The position numbers were made by a program, and so were the translations under genes. Source: Daphnia carinata (Eukaryota > Arthropoda > Branchiopoda > Diplostraca > Daphniidae). From it: 64,000 nt of DNA. Within the stretch, counting starts at the first letter, position 1. Each line of letters begins with the position of its first letter. The notes below the pieces were generated by a model. That model was not told where the DNA came from. It worked only from the letters and a program-made list of their open reading frames with translations, and did not search any database. Where the stretch lies: the NCBI RefSeq assembly GCF_022539665.2, contig NC_081337.1, positions 4,688,679 through 4,752,678 of the forward strand, given 5' to 3'. Below, piece by piece: positions 46,134-59,569 of this stretch.

Positions 46134-48108
46134 TTTTGTTTTCAGTTTTCGTTAATTGTCATTTGAAGAAACCGGAATGACGTCACGTTAAAAAAAACAC
46201 GGGCAAACTCTTGAGCTGCTCACATAGTCACACACACACACACACGATGTTCAACTGGACAAACCGAGCAAAAAATTCCATCCGTCGCTGACGGAAGTTG
46301 GTGTGAAACTAGCCGCATCGGTCCAGGATTCCTGCAGTTATAACTAAGAATAAAAACTAAGAGAAGGAGAGACGAAAAAAACCTCGGGAGTGAGAGAATC
46401 AGAGAGAGAAAAAAAAAGCGCCAGGTGTGTGTGGCTGTTGGCGTGTGAGAGTTGGTAGCGTGAGTGCGCGGTCATCCACGCAAGTCAACGCCCGCTCTGT
46501 CCAACTACTAGGCAGAGAAGAAAACAACCCTAGGCTCTGTGGTGGCCATCGGGCCCTTGTTAACACTTTTTAAACTTTTTCGTTCTCAGCCAAAATCTGA
46601 GATTACAACGAATGTTTGTTTTGCGTTTGCAAATGAAGATGAAGGAAATTGTTCAAGTAGAACAGCGAAAATTGCTCAAGGAAATTACTTTCGGATTAAA
46701 CAAAACGATTTTGTCTTCAATTCCAATATTATGACATGAACGTCATAATTGAAGTTGACCGACACTTCCGTTTTTTGTGCCGATGACATTAAAAAATGAC
46801 CATCTGTAAGAGTTTATCTGATTGAGTCACGCGAGAATATTGCAATATAAAAGAGTTTAAAGAAACGCGAGGGAAAAAAACTAGAAACTTCCGCTTTGTA
46901 CGGGCGGTCGTAAAACAAACGAAACATTTGGATTTTCGATGTTTTAAACGAAGGCGTAGGGTCGTTTACTTTTATCCGATAGAAACAAGGGAAATCTTAA
47001 AAGTAGCCACATCATTTTTCCCACAACCATACAAACAAAACATTGTGGTTGATACGACTATTTTTAGAGTTTAAAAAAGAAAAAAATCTCGATCATTAAA
47101 ATCAGTGAAACTTAACTAGCCTGTGAGCTATAAAAAGATGTGCCATCAAAAGGAAAAAAAAAATTACGTTTGGTTGGTCCATTTGGGGAGGTGTTGTACC
47201 GCATCCAGACGGCTGTTGAACCTTACCAGTCCGGCAGACGACGATATCGAGTTCACGCTCGACTGCAAAACGTCTATAGGTAAAAATCGTAGATGATAAT
47301 AACATCATAATTCTTTCGTCCTTTTTGTAATTCAAGAACTGGCGTTGCGTCAAACAGGAAAAGGGGGCGTGCCAAAAGTCAAAGACGAGTGATCATCACT
47401 TTTGGCATCGGTCGCACCTGTTGTGGTTGGCAGACATAACTCAACTATTTTTTTGAACGCCTTGAGCGACTTTGATAACACCTCGCTTTTCTCCTACATC
47501 TGTCCAACGACTTGGCATTTGGAATAATTAAAAAAGTTTTTTTTTTTTTACTTTCAGTCGTTTTCTCTTTTGTTCGGTGTCTTCGCACACATCCATACAA
47601 ACTGCTACCGGAACCTCTTTGTCACGCATCAACAAAGAGCTGGTCGGTCCAACACCTTCTCACTAGCAAGTTCGCTCACACCTGATTTTGACAAGCACCG
47701 TTAACTTTTTCACCTGTGGAAAGAAGCGACGATTGGAAAAAAAAAAACATAACATTTCTACCATATGAAATTTGTCTTGCAGTGGGTTCCTTATTTTTGT
47801 TGCGATTTGATTCCTATTTTTTTTTTTTTTTGTATTCGAAACGGCTCACACGAGAACATGACGAGATGCAAGACTGGTGTACAAATACTTGGTTAAATCG
47901 CCGTTGGTTTTTCTTATTGTGGATTCCTTTTTTTTTTTTTGGAAATGGCTTCTATTTCATTTCCAATTTTTCAAGAAAATTTGCAAGTTGAGGGCGAAGG
48001 ATAAATGAAACAACTTACGGGGCAATAAACAAAAGCAAAGAAAAAAAATTATTATAAGAACCGAAAGGATGAACAAAATAGGGATCATACACGTTCCTTT
48101 AATTTGTC
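46134..48108. other. intergenic upstream of NOSTRIN, downstream of p23
   Basis: Holds a short CA tract at 46229-46245, purine-rich AGAGAGA sequence near 46350-46420 and several T/A homopolymers. It includes the NOSTRIN promoter and 5' UTR and the p23 3' UTR. Open frames here are short and unsupported. Confidence 0.6.
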
Positions 48109-49016
48109 CTATTCCAAATCGGGTAAATCTTCATCGTCTTCGTCTTCGCTGCCTCCAAGATCGTTCAAATCCACCTGACCACCTGCGCTGTTCAAACCGC
48201 CCATGCGACGCATCATCTATAAATACAACCACGATTTTAATGATGAGCCTTTTTTTAATGTTGCCTTTCATTATCGCTTCCACGTGTATCAGAATCTCAC
48301 GCGCTTACCTCGTCGAGGTCTTGTGACTCCTCTCCACCATTTTCTTCTGGCTCGCTGTCGTCCTCATCACGCCACCTATTGAAATCGATTTTGAGCCAGT
48401 GCACCTTCTTCTTATCCTTGAAGATGGAGGGCCAATAAGGTCCCTCTTCCTTCTTTCGCAGGAAAAACTCTATGCTGCGTTCTCTCACAAAGTATTTTGA
48501 TTCCTGTGTCGACAATGTGTTAACTGACCAAATTGTAAAATGGAATCAAAACTCGTAACCAACCTCTGTGTCAATTTCATTGAATAAATCAATCGTGACT
48601 TCATAAGTCTTTTTGTCTGGCCCTCCTGTTCCTTTGAAGTAAAGTTTTGTTGGTTCAAGAGTGATAACGGGATCCTTGCAGTCCTCAACATTTATAGTCA
48701 ACGACACCAAGTTTTTCCTCTGTGCCCACATGGCAGGGGGAGGTGTTATGCTAAATGGAATAGTACATCATGGGTAAAATTAAACCACATGTATCACATC
48801 CAGTCAAACATGATTCAATTCATAATGCAGTAAAACTTTAATCTCAATTTCTTTTCCCAATTCTAGGTAAGTTGTTAGTCAACATGTCTACTTTACGTTA
48901 TCAAAGACGAATACCGGCATCGCAAAATTTAGCCGATTCGTCGATGCGATCACGTTTCTATTGGTTACACGTAGGTGCAAGGAAAAACGAAAATCAACTC
49001 ACTGTTCTGTGGCCAT
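48109..49016 (-). CDS. Hsp90 co-chaperone p23 (Sba1 / PTGES3 family)
   Basis: Cytosolic co-chaperone that stabilises the closed ATP-bound Hsp90 dimer. Four exons: 49003-49016, 48564-48750, 48309-48503, 48109-48216; 504 nt, 167 residues, matching the ~160 typical of the family. The CS domain starts PPPAMWAQRKNLVSLTINVED, continues LYFKGTGG and KTYEVTIDLFNEID, and ends RSIEFFLRKKEEGPYWPSIF, with the conserved W in VHWLKIDFNRWRDEDD. The acidic tail (GGSEDEDDEDLPDLE) is also characteristic. The first coding exon is only 14 nt (MATEH). Confidence 0.95.
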
Positions 49017-50279
49017 GGTAATGTAAGAAACGAATGGACGATATAATAATGGAAGTGTAAACGCGTTAGGGATAGGACTGAATCTGAGGTATCAAAGAGA
49101 TTTGATAAGAGAAAACTGAAAAAAAGTACAGCGTCGAGTCTCTGGAACAATCGAGTTCAGCTTCTACTACACGAGGAGTTTCGATGGACGCGTTCTACTT
49201 CAACATACATGGCCGGTGTGCATCCAACTTTCAGATGTTGCAAAATTTTTTGATCAAACAAGAGGACATCTGGTGGTAAAAGTACGCAATAAAGAGAATA
49301 AAATACTGAATTCGGGTAGGCTCTCAAAAATGAATAATGATGCAAGTCTTGCCGCTAGATACCGCCATTTCCCGAAACAATGATAGAGAACCACTTTATG
49401 CGCCTGGCCTTTGTAATCAAGTAGCCCATGTCCAACAAAAAAATCGATTGATTGGTGCCATCGTTGCCAGTAGTGATGTAACACGCTTGAAAACACGAAA
49501 AGGTGATTAAGCCTGTGAAAAGCGTTGGTAATTTGTAGTGCTCTGTCCTTGCATTCTTAAGCGCCTTCTGGTATTTCTATTCTAGGATGCGCCACGATCA
49601 TTAGAGGTGAGAAACAATAAAGTTATTATGATGTGTTTCCTTTGAATTGTGGTAAAAATCGATGAGAATATTACCTATGTTGAAACATCGAGAACCCTCG
49701 AGAAGGTATAACCAACTGGAAGTTTTCCAAACTTCCTTTCGGGAATGCCAACTTCGTGGTGTTTTTGTTTTCTTTCTGAAAGTATCCGCGAAAACAAAGG
49801 AAATGACACTCATGCCATGTTTGTGCTAATGGTGCCATGAAGATGTCGTCTATAGATGCATAATATATCTAATAAACCAACTACAGGTTTTTCTTAAAGA
49901 TGTTTGTATTTTGATTCATGATAGATCAAATGGTTATTATGATTCCATTGAATGTCGAAAAACTGAACCAGCTTACCGATATGAGAAAACCCAATAGCCA
50001 GACCTCGATTTTTTCTCGAGGTAAAACGAAATGAAGTTCTTTACGGTTTTTTTTTTGTTTTGTTTATTTATTGCTGCCCACCAAGACTCCACAATCAAGA
50101 CGTTTTGAATTGTTGCTGTTGGTGTTTTGTTGCGTAAAACTGTCGACATCTTAATTGTCCATCCCTAAACCCCAAATAAACAATAATGATATTGGCTTTA
50201 TAAGTTTGAAATCGTCTCTCGTCATGTGTTGATGTCTTTTTAAATATAGTTTTTCGTTTTACTTTCTTTAAACAATGAT
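49017..50279. other. intergenic between p23 and GIGYF
   Basis: No coding region or RNA gene that I can support. p23 promoter at the left, GIGYF 3' UTR at the right. Confidence 0.6.
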
Positions 50280-53200
50280 TCACATGCCGTCCACGAAATC
50301 GCGCTCACCGACGTTGATGCGATCCGTGGAAGCAGAAACGCTGAATCCCAACAAACTGGCATCCACTTTCTGCATCTTCTTCTTCGACTTCTTCGATTTA
50401 GACTATGTAGAAAAGAAACAAACAGATGGAAAGCAGATGATGAGAATTTATTGTTTTTAAAATATCATCATGATTATTTTTTTCGTTTTACTTTAACTTC
50501 ATGGAAGTCAGACGATTGTCCCGGATTAATGGCCTTAGCCGGGATGCACATATTGTCCTCTTCGTATTGTTGGACATTCCTCTGCATCTGACGCCAACGG
50601 GAACGCTGGTCGAGGAATTGCTTCGCGAACTCTTTGGCGTCTTTGCCCTCGCCCAGATATAATCGGACATACTCCTGTACTTCAAAAGGAGATTCCACGT
50701 CCTATCACAGAAAGAATAGTAAAACAGTGGCCTTTATAATTGAAATGTAAAATTTACCTTGAGAAAGGCGACAAATGTGGGCACATCAATCTGCGCCTGG
50801 ACTTTCTTCAGGTACTCGAAACACCACTGACTAAAGCTATCCTTCTTCTCAGTGGTGGCAGTTTGATTAAACAATTTACGAACCGCTTCTTCTTCTTTAT
50901 TGTTGCGGTTCTTGGTATTCGACGTCGTCGACGCCGCCACTGTTTTGGAAACGGCCGCTTGTTTGGCCGCTTGTTGCGGCTGCTTTGTAGCGGCGGCCGA
51001 AGCAGACTTGGCGGCGCCACTAGCAGACTTGGCCGCCGTTTGTTGCTGTGCCGGTTTACTTGCGGCTTTAGCAGCGGAAGGTGTAGAAGTTGGTTCCTCC
51101 CAGAAACCAACAGTCAGACCGGCTTTCCAGTCGGCGTTCGTGCTGGTGGAATGATTGGTTTTGGCGGCAGTGGTAGTGGCTGTCGATTGGGGAGGTGGTG
51201 GGGGTTGGTGTTGGCCCACAACAGCAGCCGCCGTACGGCCAGAAGTCCACGCAGAATTACTATGGTGTGATGACCCCCAAGCGCTGGCTGCCGCAAGGTT
51301 TAGGTGCGCCATGTTCACCTGCTGGTTGGCCTTTTCTTTGGCTTCCTTCTCTTTTTGTTGCGCCAACTGAGCTGCTTCTTCCGCCTGGATCTCAGCCAGC
51401 GATTTGGCATTCGATGGACTGGGCGTATTCTGCTTGGCCCAGCGAAGCTTAATAGCCGCTTGCTGTTGTTGTTGCTGTAAAAGCGCGGCCGCTCGAGCCG
51501 TTTGTTCCACCTTCTGTGCTTGCGCAATAGCTCTCTCCTTAGCTTCCTTCTCTTCCTGCAACTTTTGAATCTCAGCCATGCTCAGTGATTCACCGGTGTG
51601 TTGTTGCTGTTGCTGTTGTTGTTGCTGTTGAGCCCAAGGTGCCATCATGGCCTGGGCAGCCTTGGCTTGAGCTTGAGCCTGGGCTTGTTGTTGAGCGGCT
51701 GCAGCAGCGGCAGCTTGTTGTTGTGCCGCCGCAGCTCTAGCCTGAGCCTGAGCCACAGCTTGCTGCTCCTGGAGCCTTTGTAAGGCCTCCTGTTGGCGGC
51801 GATGTTGTTCAGCCGCTTTTTCTTCCTCTTTTCGCATTCTTTCTTCCTCTCGTCGGATCCTTTCCTCTTCTACTTGTTGTTGTTTTATCTCCTCCTCTCT
51901 TTTACGTTTCTCTTCCTCGCGACGGCGTTTCTCCTCCGCTGCTTGCAGTTGTTGTTGTTGCGCCAGTTCTCTTCTCCGCATCTCTTCCGCTTGCTGCTGG
52001 CGTTCCGTTTCTCTTCGCATTTCTTCCATCCTAATCCTTTCCTCTTCTCTTTCCTGCACAAAAATTGGTTACACTGGTTAACTACACATTTTCCCTTTAT
52101 AACATGATAGCTTAAATATACTTGAATTTCTAGTCTACGTCGACGTTCTTCCTCCTCCTCTTTCATCCGCTTTTCCTCCAATTCTCTACGGTGCATTTCC
52201 GCAGCCAATTGCTGTTGATGTTGCTGTTGCTCCATTTGCCGCTTAGCTTCTTCCACTTTGGCATTTTCGAGATCCCAAACTGATGTTATGGCCGGCTGGG
52301 ACTCGCTGGGGCCAGTTTGGAACAGCGCTGAATGATTGTGCGCTGGCCAAGGAACACCGACACCCGGTGGCAGTCCATGAAAACCGGGTGCCACATGATT
52401 GCCCATGGCTGGATCGACGACACCTTGAGCCGCTGCGTGATTCGCGTTCCACTGAGCTTGTTGAATGAGACTTTGGATCGGATCCAGGACTACCTGGGAT
52501 TCGTGAGGTTTATGGTTGTTCATGATGTTGCTAGTTGAAGGCTTCGAGATTGCGGCCGGAGGTGATTTTGATTGTCCCAACAATTGTTGGAGAAACACTT
52601 GAATGGGATCATGAGACTTCATCGAGTTGTTGGCAAGCGCTTGCTGTTCTAATACTGGCTGTGGCTGCTGCTGCTGATTGAGATGGCTGACTAAAGAATG
52701 CACTCCAACAGACTGTTGTTGTTCTTTACTGCGTTGAAGCTGAATCATTTCAGCCTGAAGTTTAGCTTGTGCTTCCATTTGAAGTCTCAGCTGCTGAAAG
52801 AGCGGATCACCCGGGATGGGATGAGGCATGTTGGCCATGTGCTGGTTAACCACTTGCTGTTGCTGGATAGGCGATAACGTGTTCCAGCCTTCCATCTGCG
52901 ACAATTTCGCAATGATCGATTGCTGCCTAAGCATGTGCTGTTGCTGCATCATTTGCTGTTGGAACATCTGCTGCTGGATGAGCTGTTGTTGAATCATCTG
53001 CAGCTTTTCCTGCTCAGCCGCCATCGGATGTAAATCCGAGTTCTTCATGGGAGGGATGAGAGGTCCGGGCATGAAGGGCAGACGTCCCCACATCTTTGTC
53101 AGTTCTCCCAATTGAGCGTAACGCTCGTCACATGCGCGCCGAACACTCAGCGCCATTGTGAAGTAACCACTATTAAACCATTCCGTCATTTCAGCCGAAG

Positions 53201-55251
53201 TAAACGGACCCTGCACTTCACCCTGTGGATCTCTGTCTCGCAGCAAACGAGCACACGCACACAATAAGTATCGCCACGTTAAAGCAAAATCAAACAAAAT
53301 AAAGAAATGAACCTGTAAAACCATTGGTCCATGCTCAAATTCAGCGGAGGGTTTGGCGGGCTGAGCGATGGTTTCGGCTGGTCTTCGTCTTCCACTAATT
53401 GAGCAACCAGCGTAGAAACGACGGATTGAGCGTGTTCCAAACCGTCCTCGTCCACACGAGTGGGTTGAGATGACAACGTAGACTCCGGACTAGGGCCACG
53501 CTGGACCGGAGGAGTTGAACTGCTGGTGGCCTGCTGCGCACCAGCTTGAACAGCAACGGCAGTAGGAACGGATTCATCCGAGACTTGCTGTTCTTGGACA
53601 TTGTCTGAAGCCCTTGATGGGGAATCGGCCGTGACAGCCGTGCCACTGCCACCGCTATCTTCAGCTCCAGCAATTCCTTCATGTGAGGGGTCGACCCTCT
53701 TTCGAAGCACACGCCTTTTTTTGCCATCACCATCATCTTCGTCCGACCACCTTTCGTCGCGGAAAGCGCCGGAGGAGTCGAACGTTCCTCCGCCTTGTAA
53801 ATCTTCCGCAGCCACCCTATACATCACAAAATGAATAAAAATAAAGCTAATCAAACGTTTTTGTGGATTATTTACCACTCGGGAAGTGAATCGTTCTCAT
53901 CCCAACCTCGACGATTGGGGTGATGTCCACCTCTACCACCTCCCTTGCTATTAGAATAGTAGCCGGAACCACCCGTCGGACGACCTTCCTCGTCCCACGT
54001 ACGATGAGCCTTTTCCGAACGTTCTCCAGTACCAACGCCGCTTCCAGCCACTCCGCCACTGCTGCCTTCTACCCATGGATCACGTTTCTCACCGACACCC
54101 GGTGGCTCACGCTCCCCACCTTCTCGGTCAGAACGCCAGCCAGCTCGACCTTCGTTGGGTTATGAGAGGAAAGGTATAAGAAATGGTGTCCAGCACGATA
54201 TAAACCCGCAAGATTTCATACCCCAGCGTTCACCACGACCAGCCGTTCGCCAGCCATCTTCTTCTTCTTTGTTCTCGGCTCGCTCGCGTTCCTTCATGGC
54301 CTCACGAGACCGCCAATTATTGTCGCCGGCGGCAGGGCGTACAGCGCCAAACTCTTTGCGCGGACTAGTCGAGCCGTTCCACGTCTCTGATTCGGCTCCA
54401 CCACCATTTCTCTCGGGTCGCTCAATCCAAACACGTTCAGAGGAACTCTGTATGCAAATTAAACAGAAGAAATAAAAATAAGAACTCGGTCATTTTCAGA
54501 GAAAAAGTGGTTTATGACCTGGGATCTCTCAAAATGGCGAGTAGTTCCTCTTCCGTAACCAGTTGATGGGCCTTCTCTACGATTCCCATGTTCTCCTGGG
54601 TCTCCTCCATCTTCATAACTTGTTCCACGATTATATGATCCAACTGCAGAACCGACACCACGGGCTCGTCCTCGACCGCGGTCTACGCTTCCACCGCCTC
54701 GACCTCGAGAAGCTCCGGCTCCCACCGCTGGACCACTGCCTCCAACTGGGGGACCCGCACTTCGACCCATTTGTTTTAGGACAACATCACTGTTAACTCC
54801 GCGCTGCCACATACGCTACCACGAAAAAGAAACGTTTAAATTAAGCAACAGGTTACACATAGCCAAAGCAAAAAAATGGCAAACGTATTTTCACTACTTA
54901 CCATCTCTTCGTCAGACATTTGAATAAGTGCAAGGGGAGTTTGTGTCTTTTCAATGTAGAGTGGTGGGGCTGTGGCTAAGTCATCAGGGGCCTTCATCAT
55001 TTTGTCATAGAGGGCTAGCATTTCTTCTCTCCCATACCGGTGTTGGGCCAGCTTGTATCGAGGTGCTCCAAGGCTGGGACTGGGTGGTGGGGATACTGCA
55101 GTGTCTCCGTGAGATAAAGCTCTGAGCCTGTAACATCACAAGAAAATCCACTCCAGTATAGCTATCACTGTCTTCTTCGTGCCATTTTTTTTTGCTTTGT
55201 TGTTGTTAAACATTTTACCATTCAGGTCCGAACTTTAGGGCAGTGTCACTC
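50280..55251 (-). CDS. GIGYF (GRB10-interacting GYF protein), translational repressor scaffold
   Basis: GYF-domain scaffold that pairs with the cap-binding repressor 4EHP and with DDX6/CCR4-NOT to silence mRNAs. Ten exons 5' to 3': 55217-55251, 54902-55127, 54519-54815, 54222-54447, 53876-54149, 53313-53816, 52122-53232, 50758-52053, 50492-50701, 50280-50402; 4302 nt, 1433 residues. Recognisable motifs: 4EHP-binding [10 protein letters not shown] (residues 43-52, Y-x4-L-phi); RGRGGG-type Arg/Gly stretch; DDX6-type [10 protein letters not shown] followed by [12 protein letters not shown] domain [33 protein letters not shown] (~515-580). Long Gln/Glu/Arg coiled region, Ala/Gln-rich low complexity, and C-terminal [15 protein letters not shown] complete the family layout. 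Confidence 0.95.
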
Positions 55252-55967
55252 ATCTTCAGGGGTTTAGCAGTGGTGGTACTGGGTTGAAAAAGAAAAGAGA
55301 CCTGTCATTAGTGTCAGATCTAAGTAAAATCTTTGCATAGAATCATAATAATGACGCGTCGTATCACGACGATGAAGAGTTCCATTATGGAATCGCCAGA
55401 AACACGCTTTCTCCAACCAAAAGTTTAATGGCAATATCCCCATTTCAAGTTATGTCTGTTGCACTACCTCATTGTTTGCGTATGCGATTTTCGCTCTCGG
55501 ACGAATCCAGAAATATATCAGAAGCGAGAATTAGATTTAATATTTTTTTCGGGTGGAGAGGGGGTTTATAGCAACCAACGCACTAGTACAGCGATTAGCT
55601 TCTCAAGATGTCGGATGAAAGGAAGGCGGAGCCATCGAAGGCTTTGTTGTCACTTTATTTTAAGTGTACTTTTTTATATTGTCGGTTTGAAGTAATGGTT
55701 TTTAAATTATTAAGATATTAGATATTGGTTAGTTGAATCATTTCTTCCGATTTATCAGTAACATTCATTGATAAAATAGCCTTAATCAAACGAAAGAAAT
55801 ACACGTTGGGATTGCATCGTCTGGTCTGCGCAAAACGTCAACAAAGGGATATTTTCTCTCAAGGCTATAAACGGAGAATCATTGTTCCATTTGTTTGCTG
55901 ATCTTGCGCCTGTGTTTATATCATCACTTTAGCTGCGATCAGTGTATATCACACTTATTTCTTCCAA
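55252..55967. promoter_or_regulatory. 716 bp divergent promoter region, GIGYF / RAB18
   Basis: Spacer between two divergent start codons. A likely GIGYF 5' UTR acceptor/donor area lies near 55255-55280. No other gene seen. Confidence 0.55.
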
Positions 55968-56852
55968 ATGGATCCATCCGTTTTGACAACGTTGAAGATT
56001 TTGATTACGGGCGAAAGTGGTGTGGGTAAATCAAGGTCTGTCAAAATTTGTTATATTTGTGGTATTAAAAATCATCGTCTTAATTTGTGTTTTCTGTTCA
56101 TCGTTAGTCTGTTACTACGGTTTACCGACGACACTTTCGACACCGAACAGGCAGCAACAATTGGGGTGGATTTCAAGGTCAAATTGATCAATGTTGATGG
56201 AAATAATGTGAAATTGGCAATATGGGTAATTAATATGCAAATACGAACACTAGTCATGATAATTATCACACAATTTGAATATTCAGGATACTGCAGGACA
56301 AGAGAGATTTCGAACATTAACACCATCCTATTACAGAAATGCTCAAGGGGCCATTTTGGTGTATGATGTGTGTAGCCGCCAATCTTTTTCCAGATTAGAT
56401 GCTTGGTTTGATGAATTGGAGACATATGCCACCAACACAAACATTGTCAAAATGTTGATAGGCAACAAAATTGACAAGGTGAGATTTATGCAAATTATTC
56501 AATCAGGATGTGCCATTATATTAAAATTTTTCTAGGACCGAAGAGAAGTGAGCAGAGAAGAAGGTTTAAAGTTTGCAAAAAAGCATTCAATGCTGTTTAT
56601 TGAAGCTAGTGCCAAAACTAAAGACGGTGTCCAAATGGCTTTTGAAGAGCTCGTTCAGAAGGTACAGTTACCAAAAATTCTTCCTTTTTTGTGTTCCTAT
56701 TCTTATGCTTTAAAATTGTTTTAAACAACCAGATTATTCAAACGCCTGGTCTATGGGAAGTTGATGCTACCTCTCAAAGAGGTTTATCCCTCTCCGACAG
56801 AACTCAAGCTGGCCAGCCTTGGTCATGTTCTGGCTATTGCAGTATGGTATGA
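55968..56852 (+). CDS. RAB18: Rab18 small GTPase
   Basis: Membrane-traffic GTPase associated in animals with lipid droplets and the ER. Five exons: 55968-56035, 56108-56225, 56287-56478, 56536-56661, 56733-56852; 624 nt, 207 residues (typical ~206). P-loop GESGVGKS (15-22), switch I with [27 protein letters not shown] switch II, NKID base-recognition motif, EASAK. The tail ends GYCSMV, a single-cysteine CaaX box as in Rab18, rather than the double cysteine of most Rabs. Start ATG 55968 gives the expected short N-terminus [10 protein letters not shown]. Confidence 0.95.
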
Positions 56853-57755
56853 AAAGTGAATGGGAGAAACTTAAACGTCTTTCGTAATGCGAGCGATTTG
56901 TGAGGTTTTGCCACGATATTTCGATACGTTTTTATTGCGCCTTTGTCCAATAATGGACCAATATTAATGGTTAAAACCAATCTTTTGGCGTTATGCTTTA
57001 TCGCTAGTTTTTTTTCCAGTCAACTAAAAAATGTTCTCGTTAGGAATCGGTTTGCCGATATTGTTGCGAAAATTCGTCTCAAATTTAATACATACAATAT
57101 TTCAACGTTCTCACGATCTCCACCTTACACAATACGTACCGTTTTGGAATGATCTAGTTGTTTGTCAAGCGTCACTGAGAATACCCACTCGTATTATTTC
57201 GAAAGTGTAATAACCGGTAATATTAAATAAATTGCGTAGTAGGATGTGAAACAGGACCCAAAAAAAAAAAAAAAATAAAAAACGCGCCATACCCTAGGGC
57301 ACATGTACCGATTAGACTCGTTTGTACATATCAGAAAATTGTATAATTTTTTCGATGCAATCATTCCATTCAACTTATCAGCTTCCGTCTAGACGTCAGT
57401 CTGGATTAGATATTTTGGTTTTATTTGGATTTCCCTGACGTTTTTGAACTCGTGGCACGCGGGATGTACCTGAAATAGTAGGCAAACTTAAACGGCTATC
57501 GGTTATAGCCCCGGGAGATTAGGAGAACGCGTGGCGTGATCGTGACATACGTCATTTATCGCTGCCTTTAAATGTTAGTATTTTCCGTTTTTTTTAACGA
57601 CATGTAGGGAAGACGACGCCACTTGTTGCTGATTGCACAAGTATCATCGTCTAGACAAATCACGTGATGTAACGCAAGATTAACTCGACAATGAAACGAT
57701 AATTTACAAAGAACAATGAGATCGCAAAACGAAGTGCAAAATGAAATAATGGAGT
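56853..57755. other. intergenic between RAB18 and UGT (convergent)
   Basis: RAB18 and UGT 3' ends face each other. Contains an A-run near 57260. No coding region supported. Confidence 0.65.
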
Positions 57756-59569
57756 TTAAAACAAATCGAATTTGATGAAGCGAATGAAAAATTCGAAGCG
57801 TCGGAGACAACGCCAAGAGACGAATATTAAAAGGCTAGTAACGGTGGCAAGGATGAAGTAGACGTCGATCAGTGATCGCTGAAAACGATTGAGGTCTCGT
57901 GAGCCCAACTGGAGGTGCTTAGCACCTTTGTGACGAGCAATATACTCGGTCCAGTACAATCCGCGTTCCAGCGGAGTTTCAGGCTGGTCACGCAACAAAC
58001 TCTGGCGTCGTTTGACATTTGATAGATACGTGTCTTTGTAAATCAACTGCCGGATTGCGCGATGTAGCCGCTTCTCTTCGATCTGATTCCAACGCAGTTG
58101 AAGGGCGTACCCGTCACGCACTGCCTTGTCCATATTGAGCAACTGATCGCTTATGAAAGGTAGGCCGAGAACGGGAACACCGTGGTAGATTGCCTCTTGG
58201 GTGCTGAGTAGGCCCCCGTGAGTGAGGAAAAGTCGGCATTTCTCATGGCCTACCGATTTCCATTCATCGTTATTTCGATATAGGTTAGTTTCGTAGGACG
58301 TTAGTTTAATACATACCTAAGAGATCCTGCTGAGGAAGCCAGTCGAGTAATAAAATATTGTCGGATAAATTGGCCGGCTTGTTGATTCCCCTCCACTGCC
58401 AGACGACCCGCTGGGGTAATCGGGAAAATACCCGAATAAAGACGTCCAACATTTGACGAGGCATTTCATCCATGGGGATGATAGAACCGACTCCGAATAG
58501 AATGAAGCCATCATTACCGGAAGCGGAGACAAACTCTTCAATGTAAGGAGCAAGAGGTTTAGCAGGTCGGCAGTGAATTCCACCCAGCTCGACCACACCT
58601 GGTGGATATGCTCGAGGATAACTGAAGGCGGGATGAGTATTAGCGAAGGCGGCGCTGACGTTGGCCTTCATTTCGATCAAGGATGGTGCTCCAGGAAAAT
58701 ATTTCTCTATGGTCGGTTGAATGCGTGGAAAGATGAACGTGTCTTGGAAGAAGTTGAGCAGATGAGTGATAACCGTATTGATTATTCGCTGCGCCAAATT
58801 CATTTTGTCCGTCATGGCCATCAGGAAAAAAGGGACATACTCCTTAAAAATAAAAAAAAAAAAAAAAAAAAAACAAATTGCATAAGTACAAATTTAGAAA
58901 AATGAAGGACATCGATGGGTCTGATCGCATTTCTGGTTTTTTTTAGTGCCTCACCGTGTGCTCAGAATCGCCCAGCAGGTACGCAGAATCTGTCATCAGA
59001 ACATTCGGGCTGGACAAGATGAAAGGACAACGGAAATGCCAAGCCAGCGGGTAACCGGCGTACGAGACGACTTGAGACAAGAGGACTAAATCGAATTGGC
59101 CGTGACGTAATACTGATTGGACGCCTGCATCAGTGTAAGTGTACTCGAGGACCTTGTCTATTTGACTCGATAAATGGCGAAAGATTTTCAATTGGGAGCG
59201 GATGGAATGCTGGGCGGCTAATTCGAAAAAATTCTGCTCGGCGCTTTCCGGATCGAGCATCGAATAATTCAAGTTGGGAACAACTACTTCGTCCAGGTTG
59301 TACATCATTTTGTGGTATCGAAGGTCAGTCGATTCTTGGTTGGTGATGAAGGTCACGCTATGGTTCCTCCTAACAATAAATAAAAAATCCATTAGTTATT
59401 CGCGTGTTATCAACGTCCTTAAATCTTACTCTAATAAGCCTTGAACAAGAGGGATGAGAGTGGCTTTATGACTATGGGATCCGAATGGCATGAAGACCAG
59501 GATGTTGTGGCTGCTAGCCAGGCCCAGCAAGAGAAGAAAAGAGAGAGCTATCGAAGACGACATTTTCAT
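57756..59569 (-). CDS. UDP-glycosyltransferase (UGT, GT1 family)
   Basis: ER-membrane enzyme that conjugates lipophilic compounds with a UDP-sugar. Four exons: 59430-59569, 58955-59369, 58317-58842, 57756-58249; 1575 nt, 524 residues, typical for the family. Signal peptide (MSSSIALSFLLLLGLASS) then NILVFMPFGSHSHKA; variable acceptor domain; donor-binding half with FILFGVGSIIP, LLDWLPQQDLLG and the signature HEKCRLFLTHGGLLSTQEAI followed by YHGVPVLGLPFISDQ. The C-terminal membrane anchor (YFILATVTSLLIFVSW) is followed by basic residues facing the cytosol. Two adjacent in-frame ATGs (59569, 59563) are possible starts. Substrate cannot be told from sequence; xenobiotic or pigment roles are the usual ones in arthropods. 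Confidence 0.94.

Noticed and set aside
44767-46166. Plus-strand frames opposite the first NOSTRIN exon
   Set aside because: Antisense shadows of a 1.5 kb coding exon; no family resemblance.
50740-52107. Several long open frames on the plus strand opposite GIGYF (Ala/Leu/Ser-rich)
   Set aside because: They mirror the Gln/Ala/Arg-rich coding repeats of GIGYF, have no splice signals or family motifs, and are antisense shadows.
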